Part shown: piece after piece, positions 36,154 to 44,958 of the stretch
How positions within the stretch are numbered: position 1 is the stretch's first letter
Layout of the letters: each line of letters opens with the position of its first letter
Source of the DNA: Bdellovibrio sp. ZAP7
Lineage (GTDB): Bacteria; Bdellovibrionota; Bdellovibrionia; Bdellovibrionales; Bdellovibrionaceae
Reading direction: 5' to 3'
Assembly (NCBI RefSeq): GCF_006874645.1
Contig: NZ_CP030082.1
Coordinates: 1,488,001-1,552,000 of the forward strand
Length of the DNA: 64,000 nt
The notes under the pieces: model-generated
Told to the model about the DNA's origin: nothing
What the model saw: only the letters and a program-made list of their open reading frames with translations
Databases searched by the model: none
Made by a program: the position numbers and the translations under genes

Positions 36154-36717
36154 CTAATCAAGTGAGAACATCAGGTTAAGACCCACGGATTTATAATCAG
36201 CAAGTCCTTTTGCCATCGCCGAATTGTTGGCATCAAAGTATAGATCCAGGCCCCACCGGGAATTGAATTTAAATGTTGAACCAAAGACAAACGGAAATGA
36301 CGGGGTATCAATACTTGAAAGTTTGCAATTTGGATCGCCGGAACAGGAGCTCGCAATGTTGATAGAGGCAATAAAACCCAGGTAGATCCCAAATTTTTCC
36401 TGCGGCTTAAACAGGATCGTGATGGGAATATCCAGATAGTCCAAATTGAAATCAATCTTGGTGCCTGAGTCACTTTCCGTTTGCAATGGTCTTTGTGTGT
36501 ACAGCAGACCAGAGCGGAAGTGGGCGATATTTCCCTCTAAAGGCATGTGCACAAAGGCGCCAGCCTGCAAACCTGTGCGAGCATGGGTCGAGATACCGGG
36601 CCCATAGGCATAACCGTTTTGTTGGCGAGCTCCCAACTCAATTCCGTAATCCAAAGCGGCTTGAGCCGTGGACGTAAATATGAAAGCAGCAACGAGCGAA
36701 ATAAAATACTTTTGCAT
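36154..36717 (-). CDS. Small outer-membrane beta-barrel protein
   Basis: The start MQKYFISLVAAFIFTSTAQA follows an AAAGGAGA ribosome binding site. The 187-residue protein has eight-strand-type barrel features: YGIELGARQQNGYAYGPGI, LQAGAFVHMPLEG, FRSGLLYTQRPLQ, FNLDYLDIPITILFK, and a last strand KSVGLNLMFSLD. It resembles the PorT/outer-membrane beta-barrel 2 group. A short loop with two Cys (SSCSGDPNCKL) may be disulfide-bonded. It sits between the large repeat protein and the FadL-like gene in a minus-strand operon. Confidence 0.72.
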   Translation of the reverse strand: MQKYFISLVAAFIFTSTAQAALDYGIELGARQQNGYAYGPGISTHARTGLQAGAFVHMPLEGNIAHFRSGLLYTQRPLQTESDSGTKIDFNLDYLDIPITILFKPQEKFGIYLGFIASINIASSCSGDPNCKLSSIDTPSFPFVFGSTFKFNSRWGLDLYFDANNSAMAKGLADYKSVGLNLMFSLD

Positions 36718-36737
36718 GAATGTTCTCCTTTGGTTAA

Positions 36738-38843
36738 TTAACGACGAAAGCCACCACCGCCACCACGAAATCCACCGCTTGCGCGCATGCCACCACCGCC
36801 GTGAAGGGCGGGAGCACCGCCACCAGTGCGTTGCATGTCAGCCGCTGGTTGACGGGGTTGTTGTTGAGGCGCACGGCCTTCGTGGGAGCGTTCTAAATTT
36901 TGAATGTTGTCGGGTTTGCTGACGGGGGTCCAAGTATCCGGACCATTGTATTTGGACCAGTCGCCTTTGCCATTACGACGATACACGCTGCCATCGTGTC
37001 CTGCGTAAACGGTGTTGCTATCAAGGCCACGAGCAAACTTAGTGTTGCCAATCGTGTTGATGGCAACTCCATGTCCCCCAGAGCCCGTAATCACCGTGCG
37101 TTTACCCCAGTTGTGATAAGTGTTATCAACATTGATGTTTACATAAGTTGGACCCCAGCAGCAAGATCCCCATCCCCAAGGATACATCACGGCGCCCATC
37201 GAAAAGCCCATGTAAAATCCGGCATCGTATCCCCACCCATACCCCACGCCAAATCCGTAAGTATAGGGTGGGGGATACCACGCAGACGAAGAAGTATAGG
37301 CGCTATAAGCATAACCGGTTCCATACACAATCGTGCCGTCAGCGGAAACGAATGTGCCGTGATACCCTGGCGTATAGCCAACAATCACATACTCTCCGTT
37401 CGTGCCGTAAACACGCACGTAAGTGACGTAATACAAGGGTGATGACGGTGGAATTTGATAAATCTGATCAGGAACAGCGATCGAAACGTCCCAAGGTCCT
37501 TTCGCCGTCGTCGAGTTAAACCAAACACCATCTTGAACCACATAGAACAAACTTGGATTCAACATTAGCATCGGGGTGTTGCAATTTTCTGCATACTGCA
37601 TTGATGTCCCAGGAATCTTTTGCCATTTGATTTCGCCATCGCACACCAAGTTCTTTGGTTTTAGAGTGCGAGGCACTTGCGCGGTCTGAGGAATTTGACT
37701 GGTAATCAAAGCTTCCTTAGCTTGGGGAGTTCCCGGTACTGATACCAAAACCTCGGCGACCTGACTGGTCACAGGAATTTTCGCAAAATCTTTTGGCAGG
37801 TTTTTGCCTTTCGCAAAACTCCAAGGTCCTTCAAGGGCTTTCGCTGTGAACCAACGCCCAGAAATCAAAGTGTAAAACTGCTGAGACGAAGACTCCAAGA
37901 AGATGGAATTAGGAGAATTTGAAACATAAAGCAGGCCCGTGTTTTCGACCGCTGAATATTTGGGAGTGCCTTCAGATTGTAAAAGCTCCGTCGGGCGAGT
38001 CGCGATAAAGACTTTAGGAGTGACGCCCGGTGGGAAGATTGAATTTCCATCCGATGTTCTGCCTTCCAAAGGATCTACGGTTTTTGCTTTTAACAGTTCC
38101 TCTTTGGCCATCACAAACTTTGACGAGGGTTCTGATTTGGTCACATTAAAAGGACCCGTCGCACTGGGGGCCGAGAACCATTTCCCCAAAGCCCACAGGT
38201 AATATTCCTTGTCGCTGTTTTTTAAAATCAGCGCACTTGTATTCACCACACGCTGCACGTTTTTTTCTTTGCCAGCAGGCCCTATAACCGGCTCGCCGGA
38301 AATCATAATTAAAAGGCTCGGCTGAGTCGCAAAAATCACCTGGGGTGGATCATTTTTCAGTTCCGGAGATTTTCTTTTTTTATTAGAGGAAAAAGCGTCT
38401 AAATTTGAAACCACGTTGTGATAGGGGATTACATAGTTTTTGCCGTTCAGTGATTTCTCAAGTCGCGCTTTCAGCTCCTCGCGTTTGGCGGCGTTCTCAG
38501 GAAACTGCAGATCCGTGACCTTGATCGTTTGCAGTGTCAGGGTGTCATCGCCCTTGTCGATTAAAGTGCTCGCTTTCAACAGAAAGGACCCATAGGAGTC
38601 TTTGCCGTCTTTTTGATATTTAAAGGCGGCACGAGCGGTGATGACGTTGTTATCGAGGGATTCGACTTGCGGTTGAAAAACAGTGATTTTTTCTTTCGCT
38701 GCGGTTTCTACATCACGCGGCCAGATGACCGTTGTGGCGGCAGCAGGCGTTTGCTCCTTGGTATCTTTGGCTTCAGGAGCTGCACGAGTGGCTAGCCCAA
38801 TTAAAAGTACAATGCAAACAGCAGCTGAAAACTCCAGTCTCAT
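36738..38843 (-). CDS. Secreted repeat protein with aromatic and Gly-rich C-terminus
   Basis: A strong GGAGGG ribosome binding site precedes MRLEFSAAVCIVLLIGLATRA, a signal peptide. The 701-residue protein has three degenerate repeats of about 75-100 residues, each ending in an aromatic pair before a GPF/GPW: YYLWALGKWFSAPSATGPF, FYTLISGRWFTAKALEGPW and FYVVQDGVWFNSTTAKGPW. A Tyr/Gly-rich stretch follows (YGFGVGYGWGYD), then a tail of Gly, His and Gln ending RGGGGGFRR. Similar proteins are sometimes annotated as carbohydrate-binding family V/XII, but that name rests on weak similarity. It may be a surface or matrix protein. It is the first gene of a three-gene outer-membrane operon. Confidence 0.72.
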   Translation of the reverse strand: MRLEFSAAVCIVLLIGLATRAAPEAKDTKEQTPAAATTVIWPRDVETAAKEKITVFQPQVESLDNNVITARAAFKYQKDGKDSYGSFLLKASTLIDKGDDTLTLQTIKVTDLQFPENAAKREELKARLEKSLNGKNYVIPYHNVVSNLDAFSSNKKRKSPELKNDPPQVIFATQPSLLIMISGEPVIGPAGKEKNVQRVVNTSALILKNSDKEYYLWALGKWFSAPSATGPFNVTKSEPSSKFVMAKEELLKAKTVDPLEGRTSDGNSIFPPGVTPKVFIATRPTELLQSEGTPKYSAVENTGLLYVSNSPNSIFLESSSQQFYTLISGRWFTAKALEGPWSFAKGKNLPKDFAKIPVTSQVAEVLVSVPGTPQAKEALITSQIPQTAQVPRTLKPKNLVCDGEIKWQKIPGTSMQYAENCNTPMLMLNPSLFYVVQDGVWFNSTTAKGPWDVSIAVPDQIYQIPPSSPLYYVTYVRVYGTNGEYVIVGYTPGYHGTFVSADGTIVYGTGYAYSAYTSSSAWYPPPYTYGFGVGYGWGYDAGFYMGFSMGAVMYPWGWGSCCWGPTYVNINVDNTYHNWGKRTVITGSGGHGVAINTIGNTKFARGLDSNTVYAGHDGSVYRRNGKGDWSKYNGPDTWTPVSKPDNIQNLERSHEGRAPQQQPRQPAADMQRTGGGAPALHGGGGMRASGGFRGGGGGFRR

Positions 38844-38917
38844 CGCGTCCCTCCTGATCTTATTTCAACCAGAATAGGGGATCAGACCGAAATTAGGACG
38901 GTCCTGTGGTAATAAAC

Positions 38918-39025
38918 ACATGAGCGGCGCCAGATAAGTTTTCTCTGCGTTGCTGCGTCTTCGTTGTACTAGTAGTGCAGCTTCATCCTTGCGCCTTGAT
39001 AACACTTATCTGGCGACGCTCATGT
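38918..39025. repeat. Long inverted-repeat element, 108 bp
   Basis: The 22-nt arms at 38918-38939 (ACATGAGCGG...AAGT) and 39004-39025 match as reverse complements at 21 of 22 positions. The 64-nt centre can fold again (GCTGC...GCAGC). The element lies between the large repeat-protein gene and the asparaginase gene, both on the minus strand. No gene is inside. It has the look of a REP/MITE-type interspersed element. Confidence 0.7.
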
Positions 39026-39041
39026 TTAGTCGTGGGCCTGT

Positions 39042-39563
39042 TCAGGGGATTTCTTCGAAGGTGCCTTTTTCGCGATTTTTGCGAACGTTAGGGACTTTGA
39101 AAATCTGATTATGGAAAGAGATGTAGAATCCTGGTGGCAAAAGTTTGGCAGCCAGCATAGCTTCCGTCACATTTTGTGTCGCATCACTGTCATCAAAGCC
39201 CATCGGAATCATAGCGCCTGTGAAAACCACAGGAACTTTGGGTGTACCGATTTCTTTAAAGCAGTATTCAGCCGACACATGCATCGTGTCTGTGCCGTGC
39301 AAAAGAACGATGGGGCAACCACGTTGCATTTGATCTTTGACTGTCGCCGCAATCAGGGCGCGGTCTTCATCGTTCATGTAAAGTGAATCTTTGCTGAGCA
39401 GGGGATAAACCAAAATATTGGTGTAAGGCAAACGCAGCTTGGAAAGAATGCGATTCTTGATGCTGGTGCCACGATTTTCCAACGAGCCATCAAACTCGTT
39501 GTAAGTCTTTTCAATCGTGCCACCGGTAGTGATAATGACGACGTCTTGTACTGGAGTTCCCAT
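39042..39563 (-). CDS. One-domain asparaginase-like protein
   Basis: The 173-residue protein matches only the N-terminal, catalytic half of type I/II L-asparaginases. It has TTGGTIEKTY (first catalytic Thr), VLLHGTDTMHVSAEY (second Thr-Asp pair), and VVFTGAMIPMGFDDSDATQNV. The C-terminal domain of about 150 residues that shapes the dimer and active site is absent, and the frame stops cleanly 17 bp before an inverted-repeat element. Stand-alone asparaginase-domain proteins exist in databases, so it may work as an oligomer. Activity is uncertain. It lies 38 bp after a TolC-family gene on the same strand. Confidence 0.8.
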   Translation of the reverse strand: MGTPVQDVVIITTGGTIEKTYNEFDGSLENRGTSIKNRILSKLRLPYTNILVYPLLSKDSLYMNDEDRALIAATVKDQMQRGCPIVLLHGTDTMHVSAEYCFKEIGTPKVPVVFTGAMIPMGFDDSDATQNVTEAMLAAKLLPPGFYISFHNQIFKVPNVRKNREKGTFEEIP

Positions 39564-39567
39564 ATGT

Positions 39568-39592
39568 CGGAGATCCTATGCTAAGATCTCCG
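39568..39592 (-). promoter_or_regulatory. Intercistronic hairpin
   Basis: CGGAGATC and GATCTCCG form a perfect 8-bp stem around a 9-nt loop between the TolC-family gene and the asparaginase gene. There is no T run, so it is more likely an RNA-processing or translation-control element than a terminator. The AGGA of the asparaginase ribosome binding site sits at the loop/stem border. Confidence 0.4.
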
Positions 39593-39601
39593 AACTAGCT
39601 A

Positions 39602-40978
39602 CTAATTTTCGCTAACTTGCTGGCCACAAGCTTCATCAAGGCTCATGGTATCTTTTTTGGGATTAAAGATTTTGCCCAATTTACCTGTCAAACCGCCAGT
39701 GCCTTTTTTATACACTTGGCATTTTTTGATCAAACCGAAGTGGTCCGAGATCATCATGCGGTGCAAACCAACGCGCAATGTATCAAGGCTCGTCTGAGCT
39801 TTTACGCGATTAGTGTACGCTACTGTCAAAGAGTTGCCCGCATTCAAAACGTGCAACAAATCTGTCATACCCATTTTGAATTTTTTAACTTCATTTTCGT
39901 ACAGAGCTTCCAAGTTAGCTTCTGCCTGGCGAGCCAAGTTCAATTGCATTTGGCTTTCGCGCAAAGATCCAACAGTTGTCTCAACGATTTTAATTTGGTC
40001 CTGATCGATTTGTTTTTTCTGCAAACGAATCGCATCCAGTTCGCGGTTTCCGATTTTCAAGATCAAGAAGTTACCGAAATTGAAGTTTGCAGAACCTGCA
40101 CCCTCAGCATCAGAGAACGCACCCGTTGGTCCACGAGAGGCACCCAAAGTTGCTCCCGTAAGGAAGGACCAGAACGCACTCCATTTAGCCGCTTCAGTAG
40201 CTTTTAACATAGAAGCCAGCTGACGAAGTTCTGGAGATTTAGCCAAAGATTGGTCGATCGTTGTTTGCATGGATTGTTCTTCTGCTGGAGAAGATCCAAT
40301 ATGGAAAGCTTCGATTTTGATATCCGTGGAAAGAGGCAACGCCAACATGTCGCGAATCGCCGCTTTTTCCTGAAGGATCAAAACGTCCATTTGGGAAACT
40401 TGGATCTTAGCCAATTGAGTTTGGGCCTGAGCTTGCATGAGCTCTGATTTTTCTCTCATGCCGGCATTCACGGCTCTTTGAAGCATGTCTTCGATTTTTT
40501 TGTAGTTTTCGTATTGGTACTGAATGATCGCGCGAAGTTCCATATCGCCTTGGATAGTGGAGTACAATGCGTATGCAGAAGAATACGTGTTCAATTGAGC
40601 GATGTAGTACGCTTCACCTTGAGCATTCAAAAGATATTGGTTTTCGCGAAGATCCAACCATTTGCTTGGCAGCAAGAATGGCAAAAGCATCGTTACTGAC
40701 GCCAGCGAGAAGCTGAACGTGCTGTCGATCGCCGCACCCAGGTTGATACCTGGAAGCAGATTTCTGCGGGCGCGATCGACGCTGTCTTTCGCTTTGTAAA
40801 CGTTGTTCAATTGAACAGCCAATTCGATATTGCTTTCGAGTAGGCGTGTTTTCAAAGTGCGTGGATTGATGGTGATGCTAGTTGGTGCCGGTGCAGCTTT
40901 TGGTGCAGCAACAGCTGTTGCGGTCATGATAGTTGCAAGAGCAAGCGCTGCCAAATTTCTCATTTTGAACTGAAACAT
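39602..40978 (-). CDS. TolC-family outer-membrane efflux protein
   Basis: The 458-residue protein has a signal peptide ending near TAVAAP, then the long helix pairs of the outer-membrane efflux fold: LNNVYKAKDSVDRARRNLLPGIN and GMREKSELMQAQAQTQLAKIQVSQMDVLILQEKAAIRDML in the first half, repeated as LNLARQAEANLEALYENEVKKFKMGMTDLLHVLNAGNSLTVAYTNRVKAQTSLDTLRVGLHRM in the second. TolC-type proteins form channels for drug export or type I secretion. No inner-membrane pump or periplasmic adaptor gene is beside it. The start follows an AAGGGGAA ribosome binding site. Confidence 0.85.
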   Translation of the reverse strand: MFQFKMRNLAALALATIMTATAVAAPKAAPAPTSITINPRTLKTRLLESNIELAVQLNNVYKAKDSVDRARRNLLPGINLGAAIDSTFSFSLASVTMLLPFLLPSKWLDLRENQYLLNAQGEAYYIAQLNTYSSAYALYSTIQGDMELRAIIQYQYENYKKIEDMLQRAVNAGMREKSELMQAQAQTQLAKIQVSQMDVLILQEKAAIRDMLALPLSTDIKIEAFHIGSSPAEEQSMQTTIDQSLAKSPELRQLASMLKATEAAKWSAFWSFLTGATLGASRGPTGAFSDAEGAGSANFNFGNFLILKIGNRELDAIRLQKKQIDQDQIKIVETTVGSLRESQMQLNLARQAEANLEALYENEVKKFKMGMTDLLHVLNAGNSLTVAYTNRVKAQTSLDTLRVGLHRMMISDHFGLIKKCQVYKKGTGGLTGKLGKIFNPKKDTMSLDEACGQQVSEN

Positions 40979-41187
40979 ATGAGTTCCCCTTCGAGTGGTT
41001 GAAAAATTATTCGGCGCCTAACTATAAGTCAAATCTTCTGTGAAAAATAAGAATTAAACGGCCCTAAACATCATAAGTCATTCGCGTTTACGTACCCCTT
41101 TGAGAACCGCTTTGCGGAAGACTTTTAAAGATAAAATGAGCTGTTAAAATGACCGTTAGGAAAACATCGATTTCGAGGAGCAGTACG

Positions 41188-41556
41188 TTGGAAGATCAGA
41201 AGTCGTTTAATTACAGTATAAGTCATAAAAACAAGATGCTTGTTGTTTCCTTTAGCGGCGAAGAAATGAGTCCCGTCGTGGTCCCAGCTTTGGAGGCCGT
41301 ACGAGCTGAAATTCTTGCCAAAGAGGAAGTCGTTCAAGTCGTGTTTTATTTTCAAAACATCGATCGCATATCAAACGAGGCGCTGGCCAGTTTTGCCCAG
41401 CTACAAAGAGATGTGCGCGCTAAACCCGCAGATCTAAGGCTCTGTTCCCTTAAAGAGTCCTTGCGTGAAAAGCTATTGAGGATGGGTGTGGTCCGAGGAC
41501 TTGAGGTTGCTGAAGATTTAAAGAGTGCCCTCTTGTCTTTCCCGCGGGCAGCCTGA
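41188..41556 (+). CDS. STAS-like domain protein
   Basis: I favour TTG at 41188 because GAGGAG lies seven bases before it; ATG at 41149 (13 codons upstream) has no ribosome binding site. The 122-residue protein has the STAS/anti-sigma-antagonist-like pattern: NKMLVVSFSGEEMSPVVV, VVQVVFYFQNIDRISNEALASFAQLQRDV, LRLCSLKESLREKLLRMGVVRGLEVAEDLKSAL. The usual Asp-Ser phosphorylation pair is not clear (IDRISNEAL holds a Ser), so regulation by phosphorylation is possible but not shown. No kinase or phosphatase gene is adjacent. The cytochrome gene follows 36 bp later. Confidence 0.7.
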   Translation: MEDQKSFNYSISHKNKMLVVSFSGEEMSPVVVPALEAVRAEILAKEEVVQVVFYFQNIDRISNEALASFAQLQRDVRAKPADLRLCSLKESLREKLLRMGVVRGLEVAEDLKSALLSFPRAA

Positions 41557-41592
41557 TATTGTTGACTCCTTCACTGAAGGAGTCGGCTGCTT

Positions 41593-42237
41593 ATGAAAGA
41601 AACTAACTATAGTTTTAGAAAATACCAACCTGCCAGCTTGCGCTGGTGGCACTGGTTGAACGCTTTGGCGATCCTGGCCTTGCTGGGCACGGTGCTTTTG
41701 CGCAAAACCTTTTTAAGCTGGCGCACGAATGCTGAATTCATCAAAACTAAAGTGGAAGAGGGCGCGGGTTCCGTAACCCCGGAAGTGGCAGAGTCTATCG
41801 CGAAAGGTCTTCGCGATTTGATGTGGCAATGGCACTACTGGATCGGTTTCGGGTTGGGAGCTTTGTTACTTGCCCGCATCCTGATTGGCTTGTTCGTCGT
41901 TAAAAAATGCCCGGCAACTCAAGCCGTGCAAAGTGCCGCGGGCCTTAAAGAGGTGCCAAAAACAAAGCGTATCGGGGCCGTTCACTACACTTTGGTGAAA
42001 ACCGGTTACGCGTTATTTTATCTGTTCACCTTGTACATGGTTCTTTCCGGACTCCTATTGTATTTCAAGAACGACCTGGGGCTGGCAAAGGATCTAACCA
42101 GCTTCCTTAAAGAAGTGCATGAATGGTTGATGTGGTTCTTCGTGGCATTCGTGGTGGGTCATATCGCTGGCGTCTTCATCGCTGAAAACCGCGGTGATAA
42201 AGGCCTCACATCAGATATGATCAACGGTGGGGAATAA
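41593..42237 (+). CDS. Cytochrome b561-type membrane protein
   Basis: The 214-residue protein has four hydrophobic segments with histidines in the usual places: LRWWHWLNALAILALLGTVLL, WQWHYWIGFGLGALLLARILIGLFV, HYTLVKTGYALFYLFTLYMVLSGLLLYF and VHEWLMWFFVAFVVGHIAGVFIAENRGDKG. This fits the bacterial cytochrome b561 / hydrogenase b-type family, which binds two hemes and moves electrons in the inner membrane. No hydrogenase or dehydrogenase gene is next to it. A strong terminator follows. Confidence 0.82.
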   Translation: MKETNYSFRKYQPASLRWWHWLNALAILALLGTVLLRKTFLSWRTNAEFIKTKVEEGAGSVTPEVAESIAKGLRDLMWQWHYWIGFGLGALLLARILIGLFVVKKCPATQAVQSAAGLKEVPKTKRIGAVHYTLVKTGYALFYLFTLYMVLSGLLLYFKNDLGLAKDLTSFLKEVHEWLMWFFVAFVVGHIAGVFIAENRGDKGLTSDMINGGE

Positions 42238-42276
42238 AGGACTTCGCTGTATAACTTAAAGTGGAAGTTCAAATAA

Positions 42277-42305
42277 AAAAAGGCTGTCGGGAAGACAGCC
42301 TTTTT
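42277..42305. terminator. Bidirectional terminator between convergent genes
   Basis: AAAAAGGCTGTC and GACAGCCTTTTT pair around GGGAA. It closes the cytochrome gene (+) and the lysozyme-like gene (-). Confidence 0.9.
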
Positions 42306-42310
42306 GCGTT

Positions 42311-43132
42311 TTAGTTGCAGTATTTGTAGTCCTTAATCGCTAGTTTAATGAAATCGGATCCATTTCCTTTAAGGATTTTTACTTTGCCCTCAGACGTTGG
42401 GATTTTTAAAGAGTATTTAGTCTTTGCATCACTCTGCATAACTTCCCAATATGTTGCGGCTTGAGCTCGTTCGGGGAACAATCGGAGATTTTTGCTAATG
42501 TCTTGGGGAGCAACACCTTTTTTTGCCATTCGTTTTGCATGGCTACTCATATAGCCATCAAGCATTGAAAGCACACAGGGAATAAACCTGTTGGAATCTT
42601 TCGTAGTGGCATCTCCTTTTCGGCATAGGTAACCATTGTAACTTGGCGAATCTTCATGATCCACGTGAAGTTGGAAGGGGCCGCCAAGATTGCCGTTGGG
42701 ACCACCGCGTCGCGATCCTAGTTGGCGGCAGGTGCTTTCATAAAATGCCATTGCCCCTAGAATCGTAGTCCAGACTTCTTCTTTTTCCTTTTGGGAAAGA
42801 GTCGGGTATTTGGGGCAAACGGCGATGAGATCGGTTGTCCCTCTCGTTAAATTAGGGAATTTATTCTGACTGAACGCAAATTCAACCGATTTATAATAAC
42901 GTCCTTCTTCTTCCTGATTCACGACTGCCTTACATGCCTTTTCTGCTCCAATCCGATTTAAAGATCTCGCGACATCAATGGCTGCGGCATCGCGGTCTTC
43001 AACTTCTTCAGTTTGATAGATTTGGTCAGTTATCGAAGAGCTTTTGAAGGATCCCGCAGATCCATGAGCTAACGAAAGGTTGCTGAAGATAAGGGCAACT
43101 AGAATGATAGTTGTGGTGTTCAAACTTTTCAT
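42311..43132 (-). CDS. Secreted lysozyme/transglycosylase-like protein
   Basis: I start at MKSLNTTTIILVALIFSNLSLAHG, which gives a good signal peptide; ATGs 3 and 13 codons upstream are possible, and no start has a clear ribosome binding site. Around residues 130-160 the stretch AMAFYESTCRQLG...NGNLGGPFQLH has the spacing of a lysozyme-like SLT active site (Glu in FYES, then G-x-x-GPFQL). Six or more cysteines suggest an oxidised periplasmic protein. If active it would cleave peptidoglycan glycan strands, a common need of predatory bacteria. The assignment rests on this motif only. Confidence 0.55.
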   Translation of the reverse strand: MKSLNTTTIILVALIFSNLSLAHGSAGSFKSSSITDQIYQTEEVEDRDAAAIDVARSLNRIGAEKACKAVVNQEEEGRYYKSVEFAFSQNKFPNLTRGTTDLIAVCPKYPTLSQKEKEEVWTTILGAMAFYESTCRQLGSRRGGPNGNLGGPFQLHVDHEDSPSYNGYLCRKGDATTKDSNRFIPCVLSMLDGYMSSHAKRMAKKGVAPQDISKNLRLFPERAQAATYWEVMQSDAKTKYSLKIPTSEGKVKILKGNGSDFIKLAIKDYKYCN

Positions 43133-43281
43133 ATTTGGATTCATTTGCAGAGAAAATGCCTGCCTAAACATGTTTGTATGAGCCCCAGGATCGAAAAGGG
43201 CTGTCTAAGTTTGAGACACCGACAAACTTTGCGTTACCGGTCCCTTGGAGTCAAAATCCTCCGAAAGGATCCAGCGTGATA

Positions 43282-44958
43282 TTATTCAGATAGAGCGGGC
43301 TCTGCGCACAACGCATTTAAGTAATCCCAAGGAATGAGGACCCATTGGGGGCCATACCGTAATGAGAGTTGGTATGGTGACAGCATGGATGAACGTTCAA
43401 AGTCTGCATATGACATATTGCACATTTGGCCAAAGCTAGTTGGATCAGAAAATAGGTTTTTTTGAAGTGACCGAAGATACTTTTCTAAAATGACCTTCTC
43501 TGGTGGATTTTCATCAGCGGAGACATCTTCCTCGGATTTCCCTTCGAAGTAGAAAGAGTTAAAATTCTCATGCAATTCGGTAATTGCTTCTGAAAGAGAA
43601 GTTTGTTTCTTTTCAAGAGTTTTAGATGACTGAATTTTGTTTATACTCTTTTTCACAAAGGATACGAATTTGGGCTCTCCTCGGTATTTGATCGTGCGAG
43701 ATTGAGACTCATCCGGTGCAAAATAGTTGATGCTAGGCTCAAATACTTGTGGAAATGCTGACTTCCAATAAGCTGGTTCGTCATTAAATCCATAGATAGT
43801 TGCTTCGATCATAATATAGGGCATTATGAGAAGATCTTGAGCCGGATCTTCCTTGGCTGAGGAAAACAACCTCTTATTGTCTACGATCAATAGTAAGTTG
43901 TATGGTTGGGACAAAAAGCCAACATCATTCAAACATTTTTCCGAAAACTTTTTTGAGCGACATTTTTCGAGAATGGGGTCTAATTCGTTTTTAAGAACAG
44001 TATTTACGATTCTTAAACCAGGCAGAATTGAAGAATATTTATCTACATTACAGGTTCTATAGGTATATTTACGATTTCCGGTCGCAACTCCATCTTCATT
44101 CAATTCGTTTTCCAACCATGCGGAATCAAACTTACAATCTTGGCCAATGCCAAATAAAAACCAAGGACTAATGCTTATCCCAAAGTCAGAAATTTGTATC
44201 ATCTTTGTCTTCAAAGCAGGGCTGTTCAGAAGTGCAATAAATAAACTGACATCTTTAAACCGCTCTTGAAATATACGTTTCGCTTCCAGGTTGTAAAGTA
44301 AAGATATCTCATTACTATTTAATGAATTGGAACATCCCAATTTTTGTATGAAATTTAAAATTTTCTTTGAAGCAATATTTTGGGGATATACGAATGATCT
44401 TGGAACAATAGATTTGTATAAAATCGGACAAGTAAGGCCTAGTGACTGAACTTTTCCAATTGCTTTCGCTGTTTCACCTGAGTTTAAGTCGTCAAATATC
44501 TCATTGAAAAGTTCACGATGATAGTCAAATGACTTGCTAATCTCTTGAGAAACGACTCTGTTTTTAGATTGAATAGCTAGCTTATTTAAAAAGTCTTTGG
44601 CTTCCTGTAGGTCATTCTGAAACAGTGAATCCAGGTTTTTATTGCTTTGATAAATCGTCAATCCAATTTTTTCGAACAATTGAATTTTTTCTTTAGAGTT
44701 TAAGGAGAATAGAATTTCAGAAGGTGTTTGTCCGTTTTTTGCCAGAAAATCAAAATTATATATTTCAAGACCCTCGAGATCTTTTGCTGTTAAGTCTACT
44801 TTGTATAAAAGAGAAAATAGTTTTTCTTGTACCGCGATCTCAGGTTTTAGACTCGAAGGCTGTACTGTTTTTGAATGAGGATTTTCAATATCTAAAGGCT
44901 TGGTTACGGAGCAACCAATAATGGATATAAATACTAAATAAATGCAGAGGTGTTTCAT
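43282..44958 (-). CDS. AT-rich lipoprotein with ankyrin-like segment
   Basis: MKHLCIYLVFISIIGCSVTKP carries a lipobox (IIGC). Near residues 60-100 NFDFLAKNGQTPSEILFSLNSKEKIQLF looks like one ankyrin-type repeat; the remaining 450 residues are unassigned, mostly helical, with scattered cysteines. The region is visibly richer in A+T than its neighbours, which suggests recent transfer or weak selection on codon use. Its start codon overlaps the stop of the upstream lipoprotein gene by 4 bp (ATGA), so the two are translationally coupled and probably act together at a membrane. Confidence 0.7.
   Translation of the reverse strand: MKHLCIYLVFISIIGCSVTKPLDIENPHSKTVQPSSLKPEIAVQEKLFSLLYKVDLTAKDLEGLEIYNFDFLAKNGQTPSEILFSLNSKEKIQLFEKIGLTIYQSNKNLDSLFQNDLQEAKDFLNKLAIQSKNRVVSQEISKSFDYHRELFNEIFDDLNSGETAKAIGKVQSLGLTCPILYKSIVPRSFVYPQNIASKKILNFIQKLGCSNSLNSNEISLLYNLEAKRIFQERFKDVSLFIALLNSPALKTKMIQISDFGISISPWFLFGIGQDCKFDSAWLENELNEDGVATGNRKYTYRTCNVDKYSSILPGLRIVNTVLKNELDPILEKCRSKKFSEKCLNDVGFLSQPYNLLLIVDNKRLFSSAKEDPAQDLLIMPYIMIEATIYGFNDEPAYWKSAFPQVFEPSINYFAPDESQSRTIKYRGEPKFVSFVKKSINKIQSSKTLEKKQTSLSEAITELHENFNSFYFEGKSEEDVSADENPPEKVILEKYLRSLQKNLFSDPTSFGQMCNMSYADFERSSMLSPYQLSLRYGPQWVLIPWDYLNALCAEPALSE

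Noticed and set aside
39568-39592. Hairpin before the asparaginase gene as a Rho-independent terminator
   Set aside because: No T run follows on either strand, so it was kept only as a possible regulatory stem.
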